Part shown: positions 30,097 through 37,323 of the stretch, one piece after another | How positions within the stretch are numbered: the first letter of the stretch is position 1 | How the letters are laid out: every line of letters starts with the position of its first letter | Origin: a virus | DNA: 64,000 bases | Strand: one strand, 5' to 3' | Virus record (IMG/VR): IMGVR_UViG_3300034073_004654 | Span: 1 to 64,000 of that record | Position numbers and translations under genes: made by a program | The notes under the pieces: generated by a model | What the model was told of the DNA's origin: nothing | The model's database searches: none | What the model saw: the letters and a program-made list of their open reading frames with translations, nothing else

Positions 30097-30166
30097 GCCT
30101 TGCGGGACGGATTCCCAGTGAAAACTTCTAATTTTTACGTTCTATGTTCGACTCATAGGCAAGGCG
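30097..30166 (+). tRNA. tRNA-Arg(UCU), short, with unusual D-arm
   Basis: Acceptor GCCTTGC with GCAAGGC, anticodon stem GAAAA/TTTTT with loop CTTCTAA (anticodon UCU), and T-arm CTATG/CATAG with loop TTCGACT. The D region (GGGACGGATTCCCAGT) does not form a normal arm: GGGA/TCCC would leave no 8-9 linker. Total length is only 70 bases and no CCA is encoded. Either a minimal phage tRNA or a decaying one. Confidence 0.65.
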
Positions 30167-30299
30167 CTAACCTTAAAGGTTCGAATCTTAAATTAAAAAA
30201 TAAAAGCATAGGTAAAATAAAAAAAATGATGTAAGTAAAAAAATCTTGATATAGAATAAGAAGCTAAAAACAAAACAAGCAAAGACACTGAACATATAT

Positions 30300-30579
30300 T
30301 CTGGAGTAGCACAATAGGTGGTGCAATCGGCTGTTTATAAATGGCAGCTTTCTATAGTAATGTAGATTGAAAAAGACTCTAAATTCAGGGAACCCTTCAT
30401 CGAAAGATATGGCAATCCTGAGCCAAACCGGGAAACCGGGAGGTGCAGAGACTATAATGGGTCCATCCTTTAAAGAGGATGATGGGATAGTCCAGACTAC
30501 AAACAATAGAAATATTGGTAATGAAAATTATAGTAGCAAAGTAACCGATTGGTTATTGGTTCGACCCCAATCTCCAGAG
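30300..30579 (+). tRNA. tRNA-Asn(GUU) split by a group I intron
   Basis: The 5' exon 30300-30334 has acceptor TCTGGAG, D-arm GCAC/GTGC and anticodon stem ATCGG, then CTGT. The 3' exon 30542-30579 has TAA, CCGAT, TGGTT, T-arm ATTGG/CCAAT with loop TTCGACC, and acceptor CTCCAGA. Joining the exons gives stem ATCGG, loop CTGTTAA, stem CCGAT, a perfect 7-base loop with anticodon GUU. All stems pair fully. CCA is not encoded. The intron separates the second and third anticodon bases. Confidence 0.92.
30335..30541 (+). ncRNA. Group I self-splicing intron (207 nt)
   Basis: P1 pairs exon GCTGT with the internal guide GGCAGC at 30343-30348, with the required U-G at the splice site; the intron ends in G. 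P4 is TCAGG with CCTGA, P7 is GACTAT (about 30450) with ATAGTC (about 30487), and P8 is CATCCT with AGGATG. P6 shows CCGG, loop GAAA, CCGG; P9 shows CAATA, loop GAAA, TATTG. These are the ordered core elements of a small group I ribozyme. No reading frame lies inside it; an HNH nuclease gene follows the tRNA. Confidence 0.9.
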
Positions 30580-30662
30580 CAAATAAAACGAGGCTAGTTA
30601 ATTCTAGTCTCGTTTTTTTTATTTCTAGTCGAGAGGCTATAATAATTACACATCATAGCCTT

Positions 30663-31232
30663 ATGAGTAATCGTTCGGAACATGTAAAAAAATGGAGAAA
30701 AAATTCTAAACAAAGGATCATTGCTGCTATGGGCGGATCTTGTTGTATCTGCGGATATAACAAATGCGACTCTTCTTTGGCAATGCATCATTTGGATCCG
30801 TCTAAAAAAGATTTTACTTTTGGCTCAGTAAGAGCCAGTCCAGTAAATTGGCAGACCGTTGTTGAAGAATTAAGAAAGTGTATTTTGGTTTGTCACAACT
30901 GCCATTCTGAAATACACGCAGGCATTACACCTGTTCCAGAAAATCATCCAAAATTCGACGAGTCTTATGCCGATTATAAGATGGATAGAAAATATAGATC
31001 TTATACTCCATGTTTGTTTTGCAATAAATTAAAGGGTAAAAGTTTTAAATATTGTTCTCCAGAGTGCGCTTCCAAATCATCTCGTAAAGTGGATTGGGAT
31101 CTTATAGATTTAGAAGAAGAATTAAAAACAAAATCAGTTTTAAAGCTATCAAAAGAATTAGGCTGTTCCGATGTTGCCATTCATAAAAGATTAAAAAGAA
31201 TGGGGTTAAAAAATAAATCCCCCTCCCCTTAA
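30663..31232 (+). CDS. HNH endonuclease beside the intron-bearing tRNA
   Basis: A 189-residue protein from ATG 30663 (the longer frame starts inside the tRNA and is rejected). CCICGYNKCDSS and later CILVCHNCHSEIHAG bracket LAMHHLDPSKKDF, a typical zinc-stabilised HNH core. A second zinc pair (CLFCNKLKGKSF, YCSPEC) and a terminal helix-turn-helix (LSKELGCSDVAIHKRLKRM) give it DNA-binding ability. HNH enzymes next to introns often act as homing endonucleases for them. It lies 84 bases after the tRNA-Asn. Confidence 0.88.
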   Translation: MSNRSEHVKKWRKNSKQRIIAAMGGSCCICGYNKCDSSLAMHHLDPSKKDFTFGSVRASPVNWQTVVEELRKCILVCHNCHSEIHAGITPVPENHPKFDESYADYKMDRKYRSYTPCLFCNKLKGKSFKYCSPECASKSSRKVDWDLIDLEEELKTKSVLKLSKELGCSDVAIHKRLKRMGLKNKSPSP

Positions 31233-31263
31233 TCAACTTTCCTTTACCAGTCCTCCTTCTTAG

Positions 31264-31312
31264 TAAAGGATCATTTACTAGTAACTTTGGATAATAAAGG
31301 ATCGTTTACTAG
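31264..31312. repeat. Direct repeats with internal dyads upstream of the leader cluster
   Basis: TAAAGGATCATTTACTAG at 31264 and TAAAGGATCGTTTACTAG at 31295, 31 bases apart (about three helical turns). Copy 1 carries an inverted pair AGTAAA/TTTACT. They lie upstream of a TATAAT box at about 31335 and of the first leader-bearing gene of the 31.4-35.4 kb set, so may be operators. Confidence 0.65.
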
Positions 31313-31366
31313 CTAGCGACCTTTGATTAATTCGGTATAATGACATTGGAACATTAAGGATAGCTC

Positions 31367-32389
31367 ATGTCAAAAATCTCAAAAATCCTAGAAGCCTGCG
31401 ATATTTTCTCTCGTCTTGTAAAAAAAGCTGATTATTCAGCTGACATTACAGATGGCAAGAAAGCTTTAAATAATTTGAAATCCGTCATTGAGGGATTGGA
31501 TATTGAATCTTTTAGAAGGATTTTAGAAGAGGAAAATGACGAATATCGTTATTTACCTGGAAGATTAATGGGGGATAAATATAAAGATTGCAGGGTTCAA
31601 TTTCAATATAAGGATGAACCGCAAAAAGAAGATAAGTTTATTAATTTTGAAATAGTTAACAGGGATGATTACGAGGATTATGAAGCTTATGAGGATGATA
31701 AGCCAATATCCACTCCAATTGGACCTGCCATTTTACAAGACGGCTATGATTTAGAATTAATATTAGATATTGATAGTTTTTCAAGTCATCGAAATTATTT
31801 ATTTAGTGAAGGTCGAACTCGTCCCAGTGAATTTTTTGAATTTAAAATAGAAGAAGGAGCTGAAGAAGATGAATACATTAATGACTTAGATGAGGCTTAT
31901 TTAATTGGATTAAAGAAAGCAATTATTAAGGCTTGTTCAAAGGAGCAGCCTGCATTTTATCATGAGGTGGCTCATTTAAGAAGAATGAGAAAGCAAAACC
32001 CTATAGAATTTATTAAGCAATGGAACCCATCAAAATCGCCCAATGTACCATTAAATTTGATGAAAGCTAATTTTAAAACTGATACTGAGTTATATCCACA
32101 GGAGTTGGAGCGATTTTCTAATGAACTTCGCAAATTAATTAATGAATTTAATTTAAGAAAAAGCAAAAGAGATCCTTCTTGGGAGGAGCTAAGTTTCTTG
32201 GATTTCTTGGATCAAATTTATGATATGCGGTCCAAACATAATTTTATTACATCTATGAAGGGAAGAATGGATATCGGTCTTGGTTTCTATGATGAATATG
32301 ATGATTATTCAAAATCCGCGATAAAAAGAATTTCCAAGTTTTACGATGACATGGTAGCTGGGAAATTTAAAGATACGCTTGGCATTTAA
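31367..32389 (+). CDS. Leader-bearing acidic protein
   Basis: The 340-residue protein starts MSKISKILEACDIFSRLVKK, then ADYSAD: the clearest type B leader. A beta-rich acidic centre (residues 60-170) precedes a helical C-terminus with PAFYHEVAHLRRMRKQNP; its HEVAH is an HExxH-like pentapeptide at about 202-206, so a metallopeptidase cannot be excluded. First of three type B leader genes nearby (32407 and 34627 follow). No consensus promoter, only TATAAT plus upstream repeats. Confidence 0.82.
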   Translation: MSKISKILEACDIFSRLVKKADYSADITDGKKALNNLKSVIEGLDIESFRRILEEENDEYRYLPGRLMGDKYKDCRVQFQYKDEPQKEDKFINFEIVNRDDYEDYEAYEDDKPISTPIGPAILQDGYDLELILDIDSFSSHRNYLFSEGRTRPSEFFEFKIEEGAEEDEYINDLDEAYLIGLKKAIIKACSKEQPAFYHEVAHLRRMRKQNPIEFIKQWNPSKSPNVPLNLMKANFKTDTELYPQELERFSNELRKLINEFNLRKSKRDPSWEELSFLDFLDQIYDMRSKHNFITSMKGRMDIGLGFYDEYDDYSKSAIKRISKFYDDMVAGKFKDTLGI

Positions 32390-32406
32390 TAATTGAACAT
32401 AAAGTT

Positions 32407-33255
32407 ATGTCAAAGATTGTGAAACTTTTAAAAGCCTGCGAGATATTTTCTCAATTGGTTAAGAGTGCTCAAGAGCAATTAGAATTACCTTTTGGTGAAG
32501 ATTTGAAATATGGCGATCCTGGATATTGGGAATATGCCAACGATGAATCAATTAATTATGATTTTGATGAATGGGTTAATGGATACATCACCATAACGTA
32601 TACTGATTTATTTAAGTTTTTTGACAGGTTAGAAATAAAATATAAAGCTTGTGGAAAAACTTTGCAACCAGCATGGGGATTGGTTTTTAATCATGATGAT
32701 GAAAAATACGTTTTAACTTTTGAAGGAAAAGTTAGTAACATTGAGGAGTTAAGACGATCTGAGAATGAATGTGATTCTCCTACTGAAGCTAAGAGTTTTG
32801 TTGTTGGGGCTGATGAAGATGATTTAGATAGATATGTAGGAGAATCTACGATAAGCGAAGATTTTTGGGAGTCTCCATCGGTCTTATATCATGCTACAAG
32901 TTTTGATAATAAAGAAGACATTTTAGAGGATGGATTAATTGCAAAAAATGATGCTAGGGCGATTATAAATAAATCTGTTGGTTCGGCAGTTTTTACAAGC
33001 ACCAATCCTGATGCAATTGATGCTTATGGTGGATTAATCTTTGAAATTGACACTCAAGCAATGAAAGCAAATGGTTACACTCCAGAGATCGGAATAGAGC
33101 CAGACATCATTGAAGGCGAAAGAAAGCAATCATTGGCTCATATGGTTGGATTAGAAGATTATAATTATGATTATACCGACATTGGGGTGGACCCTGATAC
33201 CATCATTGTTTTTGGCGATATACCTAGTGAATATTTAAAGGTTTACCAAGAATAA
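32407..33255 (+). CDS. ADP-ribosyltransferase-like protein with N-terminal leader
   Basis: The 282-residue protein opens MSKIVKLLKACEIFSQLVKS, a type B leader. Around residue 160 it reads VLYHATSFDNKEDILEDGLI, then SAVFTSTNPDAIDAYGGLIFEID. A first-strand His with a Tyr/Ser-Thr strand and later acidic residues is the usual outline of the ADP-ribosyltransferase fold (H-Y-E type). T4 packages its Alt ADP-ribosyltransferase in the head with a leader and injects it to modify host RNA polymerase. A similar job is the best hypothesis. The catalytic Glu is not certain. Confidence 0.7.
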   Translation: MSKIVKLLKACEIFSQLVKSAQEQLELPFGEDLKYGDPGYWEYANDESINYDFDEWVNGYITITYTDLFKFFDRLEIKYKACGKTLQPAWGLVFNHDDEKYVLTFEGKVSNIEELRRSENECDSPTEAKSFVVGADEDDLDRYVGESTISEDFWESPSVLYHATSFDNKEDILEDGLIAKNDARAIINKSVGSAVFTSTNPDAIDAYGGLIFEIDTQAMKANGYTPEIGIEPDIIEGERKQSLAHMVGLEDYNYDYTDIGVDPDTIIVFGDIPSEYLKVYQE

Positions 33256-33265
33256 TCAATTTCGT

Positions 33266-33294
33266 TTGACACAATAGTTGTCGAGAGTTATATC
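33266..33294 (+). promoter_or_regulatory. Probable sigma70-type promoter with structured leader
   Basis: TTGACA at 33266, a 17-bp spacer, and TATATC at 33289. The leader contains two hairpins, at 33304-33322 (GCATCTAA/TTAGATGC) and 33340-33358 (CTAATC/GATTAG), before the MazG-like gene. Confidence 0.55.
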
Positions 33295-33387
33295 ATCCCC
33301 ACCGCATCTAAACCTTAGATGCAAAATAAACCTACAAATCTAATCGTTTACTGATTAGTTTATTAATTATTTAAAAAGGAAAGCAAT

Positions 33388-33750
33388 ATGAGTATTTTAG
33401 ATCAAATTAATGCATGGGCAAATGAGCGAGGGCTACTTAACATTGAATGGGATAAAACAGCTCATGCTTCATTTATTGCGGAGGAGTTAAGCGAGTTTCT
33501 TCGGGCTAAGAATGGCAATGAAGAAATGGATGCTTTATGTGACATTATTGTTTTTGCGGCAAATGCCATGAGGATTCGGGGATATGATCCTAATGTAGCG
33601 ATGGAAGAAACGTTGAAAGAGATTAATAGTCGAACGGGGGCATTTAATCCTGCTACGGGCAAATGGGAGAAGTTCAAGACTCCTGAAGCCATGGCATTGT
33701 GGTATGCGGCAGATTATGATAAGGCTAAGTTAGATTCATCGAAAAGTTGA
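33388..33750 (+). CDS. MazG-like nucleotide pyrophosphohydrolase
   Basis: A 120-residue protein. HASFIAEELSEFLRA and EEMDALCDIIVFAANAMRIRG supply the two acidic helices (ExxE and ExxD) of the all-alpha NTP pyrophosphohydrolase fold, and MEETLKEINSRTG is the common third helix. These enzymes hydrolyse nucleoside triphosphates, which in phages may clean modified pools or lower ppGpp. Preceded by AAAAAGGAAAG and its own promoter region. Confidence 0.82.
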   Translation: MSILDQINAWANERGLLNIEWDKTAHASFIAEELSEFLRAKNGNEEMDALCDIIVFAANAMRIRGYDPNVAMEETLKEINSRTGAFNPATGKWEKFKTPEAMALWYAADYDKAKLDSSKS

Positions 33751-33820
33751 TTAGAGTGGTTTGTTAAATCTTTTAATTCAGACAATAATTAAATATAAGT
33801 CTATAGTTATAGGAGATGAA

Positions 33821-34624
33821 ATGTCATTAAAAGATTTAATTAAAGTAGCGAATTATTATAATGTTAAATATAGTCTTGAAGCCGAAGAATCTTTAATAAA
33901 GGAAGCGGCTGGCAAATATGATCATATTGATTTTAGACCACCTGAATCTGTGGCAAAAGCAGCGGCGAGGGGATTGGAGCTGCGTAAGAAGAATAAAGGC
34001 AAAGGCGGATTATCTGTGCAGCAGGCACATAAGCAAGGAATAGGATCTGGGGTAGCTAGGGCTGCGTCTTTAAAAAATCGAAAAACTTTAAGTCCAGCTA
34101 CTGTGCGTAGGATGAAGGCATTTTTTGATCGTCATGAAAAGAACAAGGGCGCTAGCGGTGGAAAACCTTTAGCACAAGATAAAGGGCATATTTCTTGGTT
34201 GCTTTGGGGTGGCGATCCTGGTCGAAGCTGGGCGAATAAAATAGTAAATCAAATGAATGCAGCAGATAAAAAAACAGTTAGAGCGGCTATTGAATATTTA
34301 TTACGCAAGAATGGCAGTGCTTCTATTTACCCTCATCCAAGCTCCGAGGAAAGGTTATTTAATCCTGACATGGTGGGGCAAGTCATTCAAGAAATTGGTG
34401 GTCGGGAAAATTTCGATTCTCTTTTGCCGAGAGAAAACCAAATAGCTGATTTTATATCTGCTAAGGAAATTCTATTAGAGAAAGTAAAGAACGCTTATGA
34501 AGAATATAAGGCTTTAAATCCATATAGCTTTGATGATGATGATGAGAAAGCTCAAGCATATCAATTGGTAATTCAATATATTGAGAATTCTATTGATGAT
34601 GCGAAAAATTTGTACAGGAACTGA
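33821..34624 (+). CDS. Leader-bearing protein with a conserved phage virion-type domain
   Basis: The 267-residue protein from ATG 33821 starts MSLKDLIKVANYYNVKYSL. The next domain (about residues 35-165) contains YDHIDFRPPESVAKAAARGL, GGLSVQQAHKQGIGSGVARA, a VRRMKAFFDRHEKN helix and SWLLWGGDPGRSWANKI. This set recurs in many large phages as an unassigned domain; I do not trust a DUF number. The C-terminal part is helical. The tagging of a widespread domain supports a portable leader. Confidence 0.82.
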   Translation: MSLKDLIKVANYYNVKYSLEAEESLIKEAAGKYDHIDFRPPESVAKAAARGLELRKKNKGKGGLSVQQAHKQGIGSGVARAASLKNRKTLSPATVRRMKAFFDRHEKNKGASGGKPLAQDKGHISWLLWGGDPGRSWANKIVNQMNAADKKTVRAAIEYLLRKNGSASIYPHPSSEERLFNPDMVGQVIQEIGGRENFDSLLPRENQIADFISAKEILLEKVKNAYEEYKALNPYSFDDDDEKAQAYQLVIQYIENSIDDAKNLYRN

Positions 34625-34626
34625 GT

Positions 34627-34992
34627 ATGTCAAAGGCTATTAAAATTCTACAAACCTGTGAGGCGTTTTCTTCCTTGGTAAGGAAAGCGGATTATCTAAC
34701 GGACCCAATAGATGATAGGAAGGAGTATTCTATTTATTCGGAAGATGAGGTTAGTCTATTGGACTTAGAATTTAGCAACCTAATTAGAAAATTTTATATA
34801 GAGAAGAATTTACAAAATCCTGGATTTACTTTTCCTGATTATTTACTTGAAAAGTACAAGATATCTACTAAAGAAGAATTTATTAAATACATAACTGAAA
34901 AATTAAATGTAAATGAATATGACGAGATTGACAAGATGGGTAAATTTTACGATCGAATGACCAGGGGAGATTTTGATCAATTGATTCAATAA
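34627..34992 (+). CDS. Leader-bearing small protein
   Basis: The 121-residue protein begins MSKAIKILQTCEAFSSLVRK, then ADYLTD, closely matching the leader of the 31367 protein. The rest is acidic and helical and ends MGKFYDRMTRGDFDQLI, like the end of the 31367 protein (ISKFYDDMVAGKFKDTL). It therefore looks like a paralogue with the middle removed. It starts two bases after the previous gene. Confidence 0.82.
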   Translation: MSKAIKILQTCEAFSSLVRKADYLTDPIDDRKEYSIYSEDEVSLLDLEFSNLIRKFYIEKNLQNPGFTFPDYLLEKYKISTKEEFIKYITEKLNVNEYDEIDKMGKFYDRMTRGDFDQLIQ

Positions 34993-35017
34993 TCGGGCAT
35001 CAAATTAAAGGAAATAA

Positions 35018-35383
35018 ATGTCGATAGCAAATCTTGTTAAATTAGCCAATTATTATGAAGTTAAATATAAATTCGCATCTGGATATGATTTAAGAGAGCG
35101 TTCCGTCGATTTTTGGAATGAAGTAGAGTCTGAATCAAAACAATTGGTTACAAATTTTATGGCAGTAAATGCCGAAGGTGATCTTGGGGGAGAAGAAGCG
35201 GCTAAGTTAGCCTTCAATATGCAAAGTGAAATTGATAATTTGGTTGAAAATTTTTCATTAAAATTTAATGAAAAATTTTCGAAAAATCTTGACAAAATAA
35301 AATTAAAAGAATACATTGAGCTAACCATACAAGAAGAATTAGAATCAATTTCTGAAACATTAAACATTGAATTGCCTAATTAA
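35018..35383 (+). CDS. Leader-bearing small protein
   Basis: The 121-residue protein starts MSIANLVKLANYYEVKYKF, a diverged type A leader. The remainder is acidic and helical. A 35-bp near-perfect palindrome (35246-35280) lies inside the coding sequence, giving NFSLKFNEKF. It overlaps the start region of the next gene. No family is recognised. Confidence 0.8.
   Translation: MSIANLVKLANYYEVKYKFASGYDLRERSVDFWNEVESESKQLVTNFMAVNAEGDLGGEEAAKLAFNMQSEIDNLVENFSLKFNEKFSKNLDKIKLKEYIELTIQEELESISETLNIELPN
35246..35280. repeat. Perfect 17-bp inverted repeat inside a coding region
   Basis: GAAAATTTTTCATTAAA, one A, then the exact complement TTTAATGAAAAATTTTC. It is in frame inside the gene at 35018-35383. 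Confidence 0.8.
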
Positions 35384-35435
35384 GAAAAATCATATGATGA
35401 TGAAGAATTTCACAAATAATTATTCATTAAAAAAT

Positions 35436-36143
35436 ATGAAAAAAATAATTTTATCTTTTTTATTTTTAGTTTCTTGTGCTAGGGGCAATCACGAAACTTT
35501 TGAAGATGATGGAGCTGGGGCTGATTCTAGCTATATCGCAAACGGATCTGGCGCTGCTACTTCTGTAGCATCATCTAATTCAAGCACTTCTAACTCTGTA
35601 ACTTCGACCACAGGCTCTAGTAATTCAGTAACAATTGCCAGTAGCAGTTCTGGAGAAATGGTTTGTGTTCCTGGAACGACTCAATTATGCAACGGTCCTG
35701 GGGCATGTTTTGGGGCACAGTCTTGCAATTCGGATGGAATGAGTTATGGTGACTGCATATGTTCTAGTTCTTCTAGCGATGTGACTAGTGCAGGAATAAC
35801 TAGCGCCGGAGTAACTACTGGGGGTCAAAATTTCACATGTGATCCTTTAAACCCTGCAATTGCTTGCGGTTCTGGAAAGCAATGTTTACCTCAAACGAAT
35901 GGTGAACCTATTTGCGCTCCCGCTGGCAATGGAAACTTTTTCGATTTATGTGTAGATTTTTCTCAATGTTTACCTGGACTAGACTGTGTTAATGAAGGTG
36001 TTAATTCTTGTTGCATGGCATGGTGCAGATTGGGATATAATGATTGTCCCAATGGATTTAGTTGTGTAGAGGTTTTAGGAAATCCCTCTATTGATGGGGT
36101 GATATATGGAATATGCTGGGATGGTTTGCCCTGCATTCTTTGA
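35436..36143 (+). CDS. Secreted Ser/Thr-rich, Cys-patterned lipoprotein
   Basis: A 235-residue protein from ATG 35436 (longer in-frame starts exist at 35394-35400). MKKIILSFLFLVSCARG is a lipoprotein signal with Cys15. A Ser/Thr/Gly linker of about 70 residues follows. Then comes CVPGTTQLCNGPGACFG with QSCNSDG and CIC, a second Ser/Thr/Gly linker, and a Cys-rich domain of about 85 residues (CDPLNPAIACGSGKQC onward). This style is familiar in Myxococcota surface proteins, so it may have been taken from the host. A surface role such as exclusion or host mimicry is possible. No strong ribosome site is seen. Confidence 0.78.
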   Translation: MKKIILSFLFLVSCARGNHETFEDDGAGADSSYIANGSGAATSVASSNSSTSNSVTSTTGSSNSVTIASSSSGEMVCVPGTTQLCNGPGACFGAQSCNSDGMSYGDCICSSSSSDVTSAGITSAGVTTGGQNFTCDPLNPAIACGSGKQCLPQTNGEPICAPAGNGNFFDLCVDFSQCLPGLDCVNEGVNSCCMAWCRLGYNDCPNGFSCVEVLGNPSIDGVIYGICWDGLPCIL

Positions 36144-36148
36144 GGATT

Positions 36149-36445
36149 ATGACAGAAAATACAATTTTAGTTAGAAAATTAGCTTATATTTATAAATTTA
36201 AGACTGAGCCCGAATCATTGAAAGAGATGTTTTATTCTTTATTTTACCCCGTGGTAAAAGATGGGATTGAATATTATATGGTAGGTAGAAACAATACTCA
36301 GCAATTTTATTTGGGAATAGATAATTTTGATCAGATTTGGAAATTATCTGAAACCAATGATTTTGATGAAGAATCAGAAGTAATGAATTTTCATTTAGAA
36401 TCAGAGAAGGTATATTCTGATTTGGGATACATAGGTCATTGTTAA
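36149..36445 (+). CDS. Hypothetical protein, paralogue of 3009-3314
   Basis: A 98-residue protein from ATG 36149. GIEYYMVGRNNTQQFYLGID matches the core of the 3009 gene product, and both end in a similar Tyr/Gly-containing motif. N-terminal residues are helical. Function is unknown. Confidence 0.75.
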   Translation: MTENTILVRKLAYIYKFKTEPESLKEMFYSLFYPVVKDGIEYYMVGRNNTQQFYLGIDNFDQIWKLSETNDFDEESEVMNFHLESEKVYSDLGYIGHC

Positions 36446-36446
36446 T

Positions 36447-36875
36447 ATGTCAAATGATCGAGCAATTGTTTCTAAATCTTCCACTTATCCTTTGAGCAGG
36501 TTGAGTGCAGGTTTTGAGCCTGTTAATCAATTGCAAACTTTGCAAGAAGCAGAGAAGATGTTGGGAGTTGTGGCTCATGGCAAGTTACAAGTAATTGCCG
36601 AGCAGATTCGTTATTTGCAAGAACAAGCTAAGAAAATTATTATAGAAGCGGAGATTAATATGGAATTGCATCAAGCTAGTTGTGCTTTTGAAAAACGAGT
36701 AGGTCATATTTATCATTTATATAAGAGAGAATCTGGAGAAACATATTTTTCCATGTTGTCTGTAGAAGATTGGAATGGAAATCCTCCTCATGAATTTTTG
36801 GGTTCATATAAACTAGAGCCTGATATGTCATGGGTTAAGGCGGATTCTACTGATATTGTAGATTCTGAGCCTTGA
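36447..36875 (+). CDS. DUF2452-like protein
   Basis: A 142-residue protein. AGFEPVNQLQTLQEAEKMLG, then QVIAEQIRYLQEQAKKI, then ASCAFEKRVGHIYHLYKR and FSMLSVEDWNGNPPHEFLG match the DUF2452 family known in eukaryotes and bacteria. It is helical with a beta end. The biochemical role is not established; its presence in a phage suggests transfer. It overlaps the next gene by four bases. Confidence 0.85.
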   Translation: MSNDRAIVSKSSTYPLSRLSAGFEPVNQLQTLQEAEKMLGVVAHGKLQVIAEQIRYLQEQAKKIIIEAEINMELHQASCAFEKRVGHIYHLYKRESGETYFSMLSVEDWNGNPPHEFLGSYKLEPDMSWVKADSTDIVDSEP

Positions 36876-37060
36876 AAATGAGACATTACATTATTTCCGA
36901 AGAAGAATTAAATAAGCTTCGTTCAGCAGCTAGAAGTTTGTTTAATTCTAATATTCCAATGTTTACTGGTCAGCCTGAAACCACCAGGGATCTTTCTTTT
37001 AAAATCAAAGAAGTTATCGAAGCTGTAAGAGAATTGAATTTAGAATCTGTCAAGGATTGA
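36872..37060 (+). CDS. Small helical protein
   Basis: A 62-residue protein (MRHYIISEEELNKLRSAARS). ATGA overlap with the DUF2452-like gene indicates coupling. SFKIKEVIEAVRELN is a terminal helix. Function is unknown. Confidence 0.7.
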   Translation: MKMRHYIISEEELNKLRSAARSLFNSNIPMFTGQPETTRDLSFKIKEVIEAVRELNLESVKD

Positions 37061-37090
37061 GTTGGTTTGAAACTTTCTAGCGTTAGAGCG

Positions 37091-37119
37091 TTGACAGGTT
37101 AACTTTCCGGCATTATGTT
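37091..37119 (+). promoter_or_regulatory. Sigma70-type promoter
   Basis: TTGACA at 37091, a 17-bp spacer, and TATGTT at 37114, followed by GTGAGGAG before ATG 37144. Confidence 0.8.
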
Positions 37120-37143
37120 GAAGGGGAGTGAGGAGATTCATTT

Positions 37144-37302
37144 ATGAAGTTCAAGGTTTGGATTGAAATTGAGGCAATTGACGAAGAAAATGATGTTTAT
37201 GAGACGGCATCTCCATTCCCTGTATGTTTAGGAGAGTTTGATTCCCTGGAAGATGCGGACAAGGCTATTGTTGATTTGACTGGGCAGACTACTTTGAAGT
37301 GA
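37144..37302 (+). CDS. Small hypothetical protein
   Basis: A 52-residue acidic protein (MKFKVWIEIEAIDEENDVYE). LGEFDSLEDADKAIVDLTG gives the strand-helix outline common in this genome. Promoter and GAGGAG site support it despite the length. Confidence 0.65.
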   Translation: MKFKVWIEIEAIDEENDVYETASPFPVCLGEFDSLEDADKAIVDLTGQTTLK

Positions 37303-37323
37303 CTTTAAAAAAAGGAAAACATT

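Noticed and set aside
30166-30240. A third tRNA in the tRNA-Arg/Asn cluster (AAAGGTTCGAATCTT resembles a T-arm)
   Set aside because: No acceptor or anticodon arm could be paired around it, and the flanks are A/T runs.
30549-30662. Upstream extension of the HNH gene
   Set aside because: It begins inside the 3' exon of tRNA-Asn, and the ATG at 30663 gives a normal HNH start.
31367-32389. Firm metallopeptidase call from HEVAH
   Set aside because: The pentapeptide lies in a charged helix without a clear third ligand, so it is mentioned but not used to name the gene.
152-35383. The shared leader as a secretion signal
   Set aside because: The leaders are amphipathic and charged (VKYKF, LVKKA) without a hydrophobic core or signal-peptidase site, and real signal peptides elsewhere in the window look different.
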